Source: Kappaphycus alvarezii
Taxonomy: Eukaryota; Rhodophyta; Florideophyceae; Gigartinales; Solieriaceae
Assembly (NCBI GenBank): GCA_002205965.3
Contig: NADL03000462.1
Span: forward strand, 1,125,001 to 1,189,000
Direction of reading: 5' to 3'
Length of the DNA stretch: 64,000 nucleotides
Shown here one piece after another: positions 29,012 to 41,699 of the stretch. Every line of letters begins with the position of its first letter. Within the stretch, counting starts at the first letter, position 1. Both the position numbers and the translations under genes were made by a program. A model generated the notes under the pieces. The model was not told the origin of the DNA. It was given only the letters and a program-made list of their open reading frames with translations, and did no database searches.

Positions 29012-29993
29012 CTATTTTTCAAGGTAGGAGGACAGCTCATAGGAGCGCGCTTTGCTGTCCGCATCGCGCTGCTTGTCCTTTCTCACTAACTGATCGGTTT
29101 GCGCCTTTCGATCCTCCTTCCTGTGCTTGTCCTCTTTCTGAAAACGCTCGGTTTGCGCCTTTCGAACCGCCAATCTGTGCATGTCCTCTTTCTCTAACCG
29201 CTCGCGTTCAAGGTCCAAACGTTTCATGTCGAACTCGAAACGACTCAATTCAGATATTCGCAGTGCAACAACAATGGTCGTCATCCCGTCTCCCAACTTC
29301 AGCTTTCGTTTCTTGTTTGGGTATGTTTCACTCCCTGGAGATGACGCGCGCGAGCTAATCTTCCCTTTCTCCTTGTCCTCGCCCTCTCCTTTCTTCTTTC
29401 CAATCAGCACGAGCAACACAAGATACATACCAGCCCCCAGTTTCTTCTTGTCCTGTTCGCTTCGTTCGCGCGATGCCTCATTCTTTATAGCCTTTAAGTC
29501 CTTCTTGGCCTCCAGCATGTCACCCAAGAGATTATCCAGCTCTCCCAACTCCCCACCTACCCCCGACATAACCTCGTCTGTTGGATCGCGGCGGACGTAG
29601 TCCTGTACTAGTTTCTTGAAGCAGTTTTGCAAATTCTTCCCAGTGACTTCATGCGGAAATTTAGGGTTCGCATTAGTGAGAGCTGGTTTTTCGAAGCTAG
29701 TGAGTAGTGAGTGTATCCCCATGCGGCACTACGTGCGCTTCAGCAAGGCGAATATACTTCGCGATGATAAGGTCTTCGGAGCCAGATAATTTCGACTTGC
29801 GTCCCGGCCGTCTTGTTCGGAATGATTCACTTCGCAGTGACCGACACCGCAGGAACCTCGATAACCTCAGCCATATGCACGGAGAAAATGGGAGAGGACT
29901 GGATGGAGTAGGGAGAAGGGAGGGATGCGGGAAAGAGAGCTGAAGTAGAGGTTGGAGTGGGTTAAGTGGAGTTTGATAGGTTACGGTGCCCAT
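29012..29993 (-). pseudogene. Myb/SANT-like accessory protein of Harbinger element 1
   Basis: On the minus strand, GRKSKLSGSEDLIIAKYIRL and AEAHVVPHGDT (29790-29715) form the start of a Myb/SANT-like domain. After one frame change near 29715, a 236-residue frame (29012-29722) continues with LQNCFKKLVQDYVRRD and VMSGVGGELGELDNLLGDML. A Lys/Glu/Arg-rich coiled coil with SRFEFDMKRLDLERERLEK follows. This layout is typical of the DNA-binding partner encoded by Harbinger-like elements in oomycetes and algae, which helps the transposase bind its ends and enter the nucleus (known for vertebrate Harbinger, inferred here). The coiled-coil part is intact. It converges on the transposase relic at 27.7-28.8 kb. 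Confidence 0.65.
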
Positions 29994-30051
29994 AGCTCAC
30001 GCCAAGAAGCGGCAGCTGGACTTTGTATAGGCTTGACTCTACCGCCATTTG

Positions 30052-30586
30052 CGGTGCCGGTAATAATTATACGGACACCATTATTTTATAAATAACTTCG
30101 AGAGAAGGTTTTTTCGCGGCGAAAAACTGCAGAAATGAAGAACGCGTATAAAAACACATTAAAGTCCAAGGAGCAATGTTAATCCGGCAATCGCTTCAGT
30201 TCATTTCAAACAAATGGATAACAGAGGAATTCAATAACTATACGGACAATGAAACTTCCATACCGCAATCAGCTTTTCCCGCTGGAATTTTGGCAAATTA
30301 GCCATGTATACAGACGGCCCCAACACCCCAGAGACCGGGTCAAAGCCAGCGAATACCTCTATCATGCCTCGCGGACCCAGTCTTTCAGAGAAGGAGAAAG
30401 GCCAGATTATGGCTTTCCATAAAGCCAACTACAGCATTCACGCCATAGTGGAGGGGGTGACAAGAGCTGCTCTATTTACATTATTTGATGCGAAAAATTC
30501 ATTAGTGTAGTTAATTTTCTAGTGTAATGTTTACATTCTCTGATATTTTTGAAAGGGTGGTGTCCGCATAATTATTGCCGGCAGTG
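30052..30586 (+). mobile_element. 535-bp internally deleted Tc1/mariner-like element
   Basis: Terminal inverted repeats of about 29 bp: GCCGGTAATAATTATACGGA and CACCA at the left, its near reverse complement TGGTGTCCGCATAATTATTG and CCGGC at the right. The right end is CAGTG followed by TA, fitting a TA target; the left TA is not preserved. Inside, 30304-30510 encodes PRGPSLSEKEKGQIMAFHKA and IHAIVEGVTRA, the first helix-turn-helix of a Tc1-like transposase, then stops. It is therefore a MITE-like derivative that kept part of the transposase N-terminus. Its TIRs differ from those of the 61.2-62.7 kb element. Confidence 0.75.
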
Positions 30587-30729
30587 TATTTCCTGAAGTC
30601 AAATCCCAAAATGGGTATACATATTTCATATTCATTTAACTTCTTCCCTTTCTGAATTTCAGAAAAGAAGAGGTGTTGTGTGAACGTATTTGCAAAAGAT
30701 AAAAAATCATTTCTCATATTTCAATGCTT

Positions 30730-30918
30730 AAAGTTTATAGTGTACAATAGGGATTTTACGAACCAAGGGTGAGATATACTGTGATAAAAAAATTCTTGAA
30801 CACGTTGCCATCTCTATTACGTATTGCAGAAAATCTCGAATCATTAAAAATTGCGGACAGTTAGTGAAGGTCTGTGAGTAACCCACATGGCCAAAAGAGC
30901 GGGAGCAAATGCGACTGA
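30730..30918. other. Spacer without recognisable feature
   Basis: Short AT-rich spacer between the deleted Tc1-like element and the second Myb-like relic. Confidence 0.4.
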
Positions 30919-31914
30919 GTGCTCCTCTTGTCTCGGTCAGATTTACCGAAAAATGGCAGCCCTGATGCTTGCCGCTGCATTCTTGCCGCCGGCAGACTCG
31001 GGGCAACAAATGTTTCCCAAATCCCTACCCCACTGCCTCTAAAGAGCCCCTCTTCACTTCTGCAGGTCCAGCAAGCCACTTTGGAGACCGGCAGCAGGCC
31101 AAACCGTGCCTTTCACAAGCTCGGACGCCGCTCCCGTTTTTCTACCGACAAAGATACAGTTCTCATTATGGAGGTCGCCGCCACGAAAGCGCACATCGCG
31201 CCCAACGAAGAAACGAGAGAGCGCTTCGAGATCGCTGCATCGAAGGCCAATGCGACGAAGAAACTACCCAATGCTTTAGCTTGGAGTCCGGTTCAAGACC
31301 GCTGCAAGCGCCTACAAGAGCGATTAGACCAGAATAACGGAATGGGGAGTCCCATGAGTAGAATAGGCGGCGAGATTTGAGTGGAAGAAGAACTCCTGAG
31401 CATGATGCGGGAGGTGCGCTTAGACTTTGCAAAGGATCGCAACATGAGGCGGAAGTGGAGGTTGCTGAAGAGGAGGAACGGAAGAAGCATCTCAGAGCTG
31501 TTATTAGACAGCCAGCAACGAAGCGGCGAAATACATCTGAAGATGTTGTGGTGGAAGTGGTTGGTACTGAAGAGCAGGGAGATTGAAAAGTTGCTGTGTC
31601 TCTGTCAGGGAGCGCACGGAAAATAGTAAGACTCCTAGCTTCTCTCCAATCGGGAATGACACTACTGCGTTTACTGTGGCACTAAAAAAGAGGGACGCGG
31701 AAAGATATGAGTTCGAGAAAAATCGTCTTACGTTGAACCGCGAGGGATTCGAGGAAGAAAAGAAGGAGCGCGAGCGTGCCAGTGCCGAACGCAGGAGGTA
31801 GCGCGAGGCAGCTCAACAGCTCTAGCTCGATAAGTTTCGCATGATGCTGGACTTCTTTCAGCAGTCAAAATGCGTTGGAATGGACAGTGCTCCAGCAGAA
31901 CAGCACTTAAAGAA
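30919..31914 (+). pseudogene. Myb/SANT-like accessory protein of Harbinger element 2, decayed
   Basis: The plus strand has RFSTDKDTVLIMEVAATKAH, IAPNEETRERFEIAASKAN and WSPVQDRCKRLQERLDQ, the three-helix Myb/SANT-like domain with its tryptophan. SRIGGEI, a stop, VEEELLSMMREVRLDFAKD and, after further frame changes, LKKRDAERYEFEKNRLTLNR and a Glu/Arg-rich coil follow. The order matches the 29.0 kb gene (compare SGVGGELGELDNLL and SRFEFDMKRLDLER). At least three lesions make it a pseudogene. It converges on the transposase relic at 33.0-34.0 kb. Confidence 0.7.
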
Positions 31915-32960
31915 TTAACAGAATGGTATATCAAATCAATTTGGGCTGTGCTGCCCGGCAAGAGTTTATTTGGCCGCGCGAGTTTATGTGGCTGCTTAGA
32001 GTTGGTGGGCTACATCCAAAGTACTTTTATATTTGGTTTCCAGAGATACTATACAAGACCTAAACTTACTGTAGTGCAATTGGTACTCACTCTGTACTGC
32101 CATCGGCAGAGCTGATTTTGGTGATCATTTTTTGATCTGATTCACTGCTAACCAGCAGGCACTGTACTATACAGTAAGGGCAATTTTCTTTTGTCGCCCA
32201 CTATTATTACTGGTACTGTATACTCACCCGATGGGGCTTTAGGGCTTGCAATCTGGACCACTCGGCCCCAAATTGGACCCGATATTTTTGCAGGTGAAAG
32301 GCACCTATTGGGCCAAGTATCGACCTTACTTGTCTCTAACTTGGATCTCTCTAACTTGGCTGACCCTAACTTCACTCAACCCGCCGTTGTAGATAACCCT
32401 AACCTAGCTAACTAGTATTTATACCTACCTGGACATTAGGGCCCCAGACTAAACAGATACCCCGGTGTTGGCTTTGAACTTGATTCCCAACTTCCGCCTT
32501 TGCAGAAACCTTGCCAACGGCAAGTTTGGCTTTAGCCACGTTTATCCGCCCGGGCCCCCCTTTCTATTTACCCCTTCTGTATCCAATATTGCAGTACCCC
32601 TTTTGTTGTTTGTTTGTGATATTTAATCATGCTTGGCGCCCCGGACTCCGGCGTCTATATGCAAATAGGAAGTTCAAAGTTGTCGTTGGTGAAAACAGCC
32701 TTATCTCCAAAGGATATAATCAGCACAGCTGACCTAATACTGCATCTTCTTTGTCCCGTGTTACAACCATGGTGTCTATAGTTCTTTGGAATCAAACCAT
32801 ACCAAGTTTCTAGCATTCCGCGGACCACTGTCCGGCTTTACAACCCGGAGGACAAGTATACCGTCTAGCCGCCCAAGTAATTACCCCGCTACTGCATCGC
32901 AGAATGCTTAAAGAGAAAGAGGGACAGCGAACTCCCTGTAGGTCTTGATGTTTGGGAGTT
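31915..32960. other. No recognisable gene
   Basis: Spacer between the second Myb-like relic and the convergent transposase relic. It contains short CTAACTTGG repeats (32338-32362) and AACCCT-like steps but nothing I can name. Confidence 0.35.
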
Positions 32961-32989
32961 GGGTTTCTCATTGTCTGACGGTGTTCAGT

Positions 32990-33995
32990 TCCTAGACGAG
33001 AAGAACTGCGCACCGCGCATTGCACTACACTTACCAAGAATCATTGCTACCATATACATGTTACCTACAGAAGATTGTAAAACACGTAGGTTGCGCGGGA
33101 AATCCATCGTGATCCAGTAAAACTTGAGCTCATTGAAAAGTCATTCCACCTTAATTCTTCCAGCCGACACTGGTAAGTTGGACCCACGTTGGTCCACACT
33201 GAGCGCTGAGCCCTGAAATGGTACTTGAACATATACCCTTTGATTACAACCGCTCTCTCCCTACAAGAAGTACTGCCTTCTATTCACAGTAACGTAAATA
33301 GCTAGATGTTCATCCAACTCGGAGCGCGAATAAATCGTCCCGTCATACCTCCTCACTTCCACTGTACCGTATCTATGTAGTATTAACCCATCCAGACACA
33401 CTAACGCTTGAAACTTAAGCACGTGGAATCGCTTATGGTCATTGTAAACTATACTTTGTAATCCACCTTCCCCTTTTTCCACAATTTCTATATTTGTGCC
33501 ATCAATAAAGCCTACGTAGTTGTCACGTGAACCAGTTCTGTCCTGTACAGCCTTTGAAAAGTACTCGGCTCGTTTTTATATAGACAATTCATCTATTAGA
33601 GCCACTATTAGGTGCTGATAGTCATCCACAAACTCATTCATTGTTTCCTAAAATCTCTTTGAAAGCTGAGATGCATACTTTGAGAACATCAATTCGACGT
33701 CGCTCCACCTGTAAAGGGTTGGGAATCCACTTAGGAGGGCACAAGCTCCGAGAGGTGGCGTGCACGTGTAGCAGTTTCTTTATGTTTTTTAAAGCTCTGA
33801 CTTGTTGCTAACAATTGATGCAAGCATCAGTGTATTCGCTTAAAAGAAGAGGAAGTGTGTTAAGCAGGCTCGGTTCGAGAGGTTTGAAAAGACTTTATCG
33901 AATGTGGCCGTTGGGATTTCGCAGTAAAGGCTTAGAAATGCGGCGTAGTTGTCCCGATGTTGGTAGAAACGCGTAAATGCAGTTGAAATGAGACC
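32990..33995 (-). pseudogene. Harbinger-type (DDE_Tnp_4) transposase, decayed, element 2
   Basis: Minus strand, 5' to 3': ACALLSGFPTLYRWSDVELM, a stop, MNEFVDDYQHLIVALIDEL, EYFSKAVQD, NYVGFIDGTNIEIVEK (first catalytic Asp intact), IVYNDHKRFHVLKFQALV, RRYDGTIYSRSELDEHL, QYFL and a stop, GRIKVE (catalytic Glu) followed by TGA where the family has Trp, then LFNELKFYWITMDFPRNLRV and MYMVAMILGKC. Thus two of the DDE residues can be seen, while the region of the middle Asp is altered. This is the mirror image of the 27.7-31.9 kb arrangement: here the Myb-like gene is on the left and the transposase on the right. Confidence 0.8.
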
Positions 33996-36900
33996 AGATG
34001 AGACGTGCGTCCCGCGGCTTCTACGGTGGATGAGTTAAAAAATGATATAGCGCCGGCCCTTATTACCGCGCTGGGCAACGGCCTTAGTGTGGTTGCATAA
34101 GGTCACTCTCGCCATGTGGGATAGATTTGGATGATAAGAAGGACTGGTGAGGGTCCGGGTTCTAATACTCACGCAAACCTGTTGTCCATGTTCCCCTAAA
34201 CTCACTTCCGAATGTGTATTTACAGATTTTTGAGTCTTTAGGTCAGCATTGCACTTCCTGAAGCATTAAAGAATTTTCTAAGAATTCTGGTAGTCCGTAA
34301 TATATACAACATAACCCACCTGTACTGTACTACAGTAGCTACGGTCTCTACAGTACGGTATATGACCATCCGAACGGCTACTTCATGCAATCACCACCGG
34401 ATCGGGGTTATGAAAAAGAGGAAAAGAACAAAAATTGGACCACTCGTCTACCCATTTTGAACCTACAGTTTAAGGCGCTCGGCTTAAAAAAAGTCATATC
34501 CAGGACTGCAACGTTATCCCAGGAGGCGTTTGTACCTGCTTATCCTACTTTCTCGTTCTCCCTTGCTGCCAACACGTCTTACCACAAATATGAACCCAGG
34601 GAAGGGCTTCGAGAGATTATTGGGCGTAATGAACCCCCTGGAATTCGAACCAAACCAATTTCTTCTAATATGGAAGCAAAAAGTTGCATGCTGGGTAATT
34701 TATATAGCATGTGCTTCAGAAAAGGGGGAAGACAAGTTTTACACGTGGTTTTTATACACAAGATTTTAATTTTATGGTAGAAGTATTTTTTGAGTTCATA
34801 AGAGTCCCATTGCTGAATTTAAAAAGCAAGTGAAGATGAAAAAGAAGCTTGAGGACCAGGGTAAAGCCGTTTAAGAGATTGTACATATATTCGTATAAGA
34901 TCCTCCCATTTAAGTTTTTCTTTTCCTCATTCACGCTTTCAATAGGGATGTTACTTATAAACGCAAGAAAAATAAGTACTTGAATTGCTATGTGCCAAGA
35001 TTTCACAGAAATGCCGCCGATTATCCGAATAAAGAATGCTGAACCAGTATATTTCGGATTGGAGAAGCAATGATAAAAAATGCTTAACAAAGCCAAATGC
35101 AGAATTAATGAATGTACAGCTTCAACCGCGAAAATATGGACACATTACTTCTTAGCTTCTCATCTGTTCCCCTTTCGGACTAGTAGTAAGAGAAAAAGTA
35201 AACTTGAAAAGTCTGAGTAAATTTGGGCAACATAGTAAATAATTCAGAAACTAAAAATGATTTCTAACAATATGTACAAAAAAATCCCAGTAAAACTATA
35301 TGTCGCCTTGTATTGTTGTTCTATTCATTCAAAAGGTGCTTATTTAGTAGTTACCATACATGATTTTTAAAAATCTCCCATTTGTAGGCCTCTACTTCAC
35401 GTAATTCACAGAAATGTTTTCCTTAAGCACACTTGACAGGGATGTTATCTTTTGATATAATCATCCAGAATGAAAGAGATACTCCGATTATAATAGAAAA
35501 TTTTCGAAGTAGCCCATTTGGAGAGTTACGCGCTACTGAAAAAGAAATATGGCCTCTAATTCCGTCTATGGGACCTAGAATAAAAATGAATATTTCAGAG
35601 GGAAATGATGGCTCATTTCTATTTCAATACATGTTCATTAACTTCCGATACATATTGTACACTCGTATGTATATACGGAGATTGTTCTCACAAACTTTAT
35701 AAATTATGCAGGCGAATAGACTAAACGAAAGATCTTCTATTTACTGCTGAAAATCTTTGAAATTATTACTCGTTTTCGTTTTTCCATTTCATGGATGTCT
35801 TAAGAGTTTTTTATATTAAATATGGTATCAGAAGCAGTACTGCATCCAGTAGGAACTAAAATTCAGTTACATGCGGTATGATAGGCCCAAGAACGAATTG
35901 AACTCGCCCCGATAAACAATATTTGACACCGTTTTTCCCGCTCTATTTCAGCCAAACTTCGCTCGTGGAAGCTCAAAACAAAAAAGTACCCTATTCGAGC
36001 ATAATATTTATAATTACCAAAAGTCTTCTATCCATCATTTCTGTAACTCTCCAAATTTTAATTCTTCTCCATTTTATCTCATTCTTTCTCTGTATTGTCT
36101 CTATTGCATACAAGAGGCATCCAAAAATGTTTCAAAAAAGCAGGCCGGGATCTAAAGCGTGAACGGTGCTCTGTAAGTGTAGTGAATGAAAGTTTACAAA
36201 AAGAGGGCCTTTTATTATTCCACCTACGCTTTTTTCAGTCCATTTAGTCAAGAATAGTATCTTAAAAGGTTTTACCTTTAATTTATCTTCAATTAAATTA
36301 CTCATAAAGGGTATTTATAGAATTTATTATCTTCTTTCAATGGTTCCAAAGCATATGTAATCGTAAAAAAAATTGAAGGCTGCTTCCTTAGTTATTTTCA
36401 TTTGTCGGATTCACATACTAAAACGTATGAAGTTAATCCAGAAATAGCTGCTTTTTTAACTCCAGCACCAAATTAAATTTCAAAAAAATTACTTCTGTTG
36501 CAACATATAGAGGCCTGAGATGATATTTGCTTTGAATTATAAATTTATGCACAAAAATAGGCGAATTGAGAAATTACAATATCTTTTAATTAACTTATTT
36601 CGCTCAACTAAAAATTTAGTTTCCGGCTTAAATTAGGCCAACTAAACCAAAAGGACACACGCTACTGGGAAATTATACTACTATTTTTTTTGGTTTTATT
36701 AAGCTTTATGCAAATAGATCAATACCACAAAGATAACTGCTGGACTGTAGTCCTTTTATAAAGCGTATAAAAAACCGTAATAAAGGCCAGTTTTGGATAT
36801 TTTAGCTAGAGAACTCACTTGCACATTGTAACAAAACCTCAATAGGCTTAGTAGAGCATCAATTAGTTTATATAAGGTCAAATATGACCTTAATATTCTC

Positions 36901-37697
36901 TCAACCCCCTAAAACTAACCCTTCACGGTGACATCCGATTCTAATATTCTGTTTCTCTGGTAGAATATATCATGCAGTCTGCTGCAATGATATTGTACGT
37001 GCAGGTGGATCTGAGTTTATTTCTTTTATGAACCTTATGAATGAATCTGTGGTCTGAAGAAATAGTTAAGTTACGACAATTCTGTAATTTTTGGCTGCAA
37101 GAGTTAGTAGTACGTGTTGGTGGGACCATCAATTGCTGTAACGTTTGGTGTTACGCGGCGCAAAAGTATCTACCGGTGAGCCAGAATTATCTATCGGAGA
37201 GCCAAGTAGTCTCGAACTTGATGGCAGCAATTTTTGCCCTCTATATTAATTCAATTGGGATACATGAGCTCAGTATGCGTAGTACTACTTTAATTCCTGC
37301 ACTGGCCATTTTGACAAACAAAAAATTTCGTATTAAATGGGTACTTCTCATTTAGTCTCGTATGGTTCCCAAATAATGTTCCTGTTCATCCCTATTGCAC
37401 TTATTGGCCGGTAGCTAGGTGCAACAAACTGTTCAAATGTACAATTAGATAAAAAATGAATGAATCACGCAAGAAATTTACTAAAGGTTCCATAATCAGG
37501 ACAAATACAATTTTTTGTATCGCTAACTAGGATAAGGCCTGCGAAAACTTTCCTCCAACTTGAGGACACAGTTTGAACGATTTTTTCATATTGAAGGGCA
37601 TGTCCCGTACAAAGAAGCTGGATCTTACTCTCAGAGTACTTATCGAATTTTAGTTGCTCAAATTCACTCTTTCCGTTGATTGAGGGCTATACTGTAG
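33996..37697. other. AT-rich DNA without recognisable genes
   Basis: From about 34.2 kb the base composition becomes clearly AT-richer than the flanking DNA. Open frames (34385-34780, 34752-35096 minus, 35433-35702, 37041-37355) are lysine/isoleucine/leucine-rich and match nothing I know. The DNA probably consists of mobile-element relics too decayed to read. Confidence 0.4.
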
Positions 37698-38400
37698 GTG
37701 ATAAGTCGCATTAAGAGCTTAAATCAACGAAAAACAAAGAATTTGAGAACATTCGTACAAAAAAGTCACCATATAATTCCGCTGATCCCGTCAGCCTATC
37801 TTTTTGATTGTATTTGTGATGCGTTAAACTCAAAGTCTTCGTATGAATCATTCGAAAAGAACCTTCTTCTCATCCGGGTCATACAAGATGTCCAGATCGG
37901 TGCTCAGACTGCTGTGTAGTTATTATCTGAATTTATGAATGGAACTGCTATAAATACATATTTTATAGTTTACAGCAAAGGCAAAACTAAGTAAATATGG
38001 GAAAAGTTCTAGACTGCAGTCAAATTTGATATTATATTTCTCAAGAAAAGGGTTTGAGAGATATAGAAATACCGAATATACCTAAGCAGAAAATATACGT
38101 CGCAATTTATTTGGAGAAGTTCAAGAATACAGTAATCGATATTCTGGATACGGGTACAGTTCAAAATTGGCTGTATAATAAAAGAAATATGTTACGTTTG
38201 CCATTAAAATTTGTTAAATAATATTTTAGACTTTTTATTGCGTGTGAGTAGCCTGAATCTACGATTACTAACTTATAATTCCTGTGTACGCTTAAACCCG
38301 ACTCAAGGAGGATTTTAAAAAGGCCCTTACTGCAATTTTTGCCTGAAAGGTGTTATAGAATGCAATGGAGCTTTGGATTTCAGATCTGTTAGTTCACGAC
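37698..38400 (+). pseudogene. Possible retrotransposon gag-like relic
   Basis: The plus strand reads HIIPLIPSAYLFDCICDAL, SYESFEKNLLLIRVIQDVQI, a stop, LLSEFMNGTAINTYFIVYSK, IWEKF, a stop, AVKFDIIFLKKRV and, about 200 bp later, PYCNFCLKGVIEC. The pattern (helices, GTA-x3-YF, W-E-x2-F-x-FD, then a C-x2-C motif lacking the His) is like a Ty1/Ty3 gag capsid plus zinc knuckle. Frame is broken by several stops. It is a plausible but unproven call. Confidence 0.35.
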
Positions 38401-41400
38401 ACAAGAAAGTTACCAAAATACTTAAAGAGTTCAATATGTTCAATTGAAAATTTAGGAAAAGGAACCTATTGCATGCCCTTTGCTTTCATTCTTTTGTTCG
38501 TTTATTACATATATCTATTGTAACTTTATATCGTTTATTTTAATTTCAAAGTTTTCTGTTCAGCAGCAAGTTGTTCGGCCACCTCGTACGCGACTACTAT
38601 TGGCCTCTTTCTAGCCCGAATGGTCTGACTTAATCTACTTTTACTAGCTCTAAGGAAAATATGCGAAGGAAATTTCCTGACGTAAAAAACGAAGCCTGAC
38701 ATATAGCGCACAACATAATTATGCGGGCAAGAATCTTAGTGTGTACTTAACACTTTTTTTGAGCGGTTTTACTATCAGCTTTTCCTATAATTCCCGCTCA
38801 TGCTATTATGGTTGCATTTGGGCCGCTACGTTAATTCCAGACTTGCACTCAACCGCCGCTGTTTATACCTTTCGACTGTCCCATTCTAAGTATGAACTGC
38901 TGACTACTGTAAATATGTAAAAACATTTATGAGTTTTCATTGGAAATTTTCTGTGCCGTAGCTATCAAGGGCCCGGGAAATCTACAGTGAGACTTCGATA
39001 AATATACGAAGTACTCCAACGATCCTTGAATTTCTCACAAAACTAGTTGTACAGCTATATATTTTTGCTCATTTATCAATGATTGGAAACGGTTGTCAGA
39101 ATCTCTTTAATTTAGCACATAGGTATGAAAAATAGCGTTAAAAAGGTTGAAGCGACAAAAGTTAAGTACAGGAAAATATAAGAGGTAATAAATTGGACTG
39201 ACAGGGAAAGTAATGTTTTGTGGAGAGATTGAGAGTTTTCTGACTCAGTACAAATTCAAGTGATCTCTGTGTACATCTCATATTTTTTATTTCTTTAGTT
39301 CACTTCACTCTCTTCAAATATTAATGAATATCTTACAGTTTTGAGAAAGAAGAGCTTTTCAGTGGTTTTTTTCCTATCGCTCCCTTCTTTGGATTCTTTG
39401 AGGAGTTGAAACCCTCTAAACAAGTGAATTTTTTTCATCGCTTTTAGGATGTGTGCATCGCATTTTAGGATATCATATAATTTACAGTTCAAATTAGCTC
39501 TCCATAATCATCACAATAAGAAATTTCTCAAAGAATAAACTTTTTAGATTGAACCCAAGGTTGAAAGTTAACATCACAACACAAAGTTTCGCTCTTTACT
39601 TTTATTTTTCTACTGGATAAGTCTCTAACGCTTCTTATTCTCTTCCAGAGCATATTGGCTTCCAATAATGCAAGTGTACATATTTTTTTGTTGTAATGCG
39701 TGAAATAGTATCTAAACCGAACTATATGAATTCATGTTGGAGGTCCTATTCTTGTAGAAAGGATGGGAATATTTCCATTCTGATAGCACATAATGCCATG
39801 ATTTGGTCCTTGTAACAGGATGTGAATCGGTGATTCTCAAAATTAGGCGATATAACACCTTCAAAACGTCGCAATGACCAATCTATTGATCCTCTACTGA
39901 TTTTAACGAAAGTTCTCGTTGTTGATTGATTTTAATGTCCTTTATCAAGCTACTTTTTGTCCTGATCCCTCTGTGAGCAATCTCAGAATTTATTGACGTA
40001 TGTTCATTCAACACAGACTCAACAGTCAAATTTGTGCGAGTAGATTATGCTCCATCACTCATGTCCCTACCCGCGTGCCATCCTTAGAATATCATGCGGG
40101 ATACTACTGATCCGTGATACTCCCTATTTATTAATGTATAATATATCAGGGCTGAGGCCCTTTACTTAGTACATACGATTTACTCATATTCTATTTACTG
40201 TCTTATAGGATTGCTATTTTGCCCCTATTACTATTTCATCTACCGAGTCTATATTGTTGTATCCTACGCTTCTCTTCAAACTGAGTCATACGTATTGTTA
40301 GTGCCTAGTTTACAGTATATTACATTATAATATCCGGCAGGGATCGTAGCTAGTAGACAAGTAGGTGTGCTAGAGATAAAAAATGCCGCACGTACTTTCA
40401 ATTAAGGCTTCATCATGAACAATAAAGTAAAGAATCAATGAAAAAGCTATATCAACCTACTCAACTCCTATCTGGGCAAAAAAGTCTAAATATTTTCGGC
40501 CTCGCCGCCAACGTCGCCAGCATTCTCATATACCGCTTTAATTTTCGAGAAAATTTCATCTCCCATTTCCCACAGTCGCATCTTCATCACAGCATAAGCT
40601 ACTATATAACTATTATATTTTATTTTCTAGCAATCATACAGTACAAGACTGTGCGGTAATATAGTATAATAAACTGCTGTACTGTATTGTTCTAAGTAAA
40701 AATATGGATATAGGGTAAAGTTCAGTATCGCCCAGAGGCAGTAATGTATCTCCATACAGGAAGGGCACAATATAAGGCCGTGTAAGGTAGTATTATATCC
40801 ACAGTAGAGCTACTGTAAGAGAAATGGCTCAAAAACTTGATCAAAACAGTCTATTTGGCTATGAAAAGCCGATCCGAAACCGTGGAGAGATGAGCAGAAA
40901 TTTGGAGATACCTAATGGTGTGAAAGTCAAAAATACCATATCGTAGTCTATACGCCATATTTTTGTATGTGACAAAGGATTGTGCCATATTGCGACTCTC
41001 TATCCTTCTAAAATCTGCTTTCCTGCTGATGAAATCCTTTGTTCTTGTTTAAGTCGCCTCACTTGACAGTTACTAACTGTAAGACAGCAGTACTGTACAC
41101 CGGATAATGTAAATAATGTTAGTACTTTATTAATTTTACTTCAAAAATAATGTTAGTAACGTTAAATACTGATAGATCAAAAACCCTTTTCTCGAAATAA
41201 TGTTATTCACATTAAATTGTAAGAAAATTAATTTAGCGTGACTTAAAACGTAGCAGATCATCATCTTTCATATTTCCTTTCTTCTGTAAACACTGCAAGT
41301 GTAAAACGCATGTTGTACTTTTCACCTTCGCCGCAAGATGAGTCAAAAAGATCTAAAACACTTGCTCACCTTTTCAATGCGGCAATCGTCAACTCAATTC

Positions 41401-41699
41401 CATCGTCTCGAAAATATTCCTCCCTCAATATGGCCTCGTTCGGTTAGCCTGTCATTGAATTTCTTCAAAAGTTCCTTCGCAATAGGAGTTCAGTACCAGC
41501 ACAAATTAATGACTTACTTGAATAACAAGAACCACAGAACGGAAATATGGCGTTTCGCCAATCATTGCTGTAATTATCCCAACAACTACGAATCCAGTCC
41601 GATGCGTGAATAATATTCTTTCAATAACTCAATGAATCCACATTGTGATATGGATTCTACATGAAGTCGAAAAGTTTGGAACAACCAAGCGGTTGGCCA
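38401..41699. other. AT-rich DNA without recognisable genes
   Basis: No coding match. The frame 41338-41613 (MSQKDLKHLLTFSM...) lies upstream in the same direction as the DDE_1 transposase relic and may be its N-terminal region. TACAGTA-type steps occur near 40640-40690 and 41090. Confidence 0.35.
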
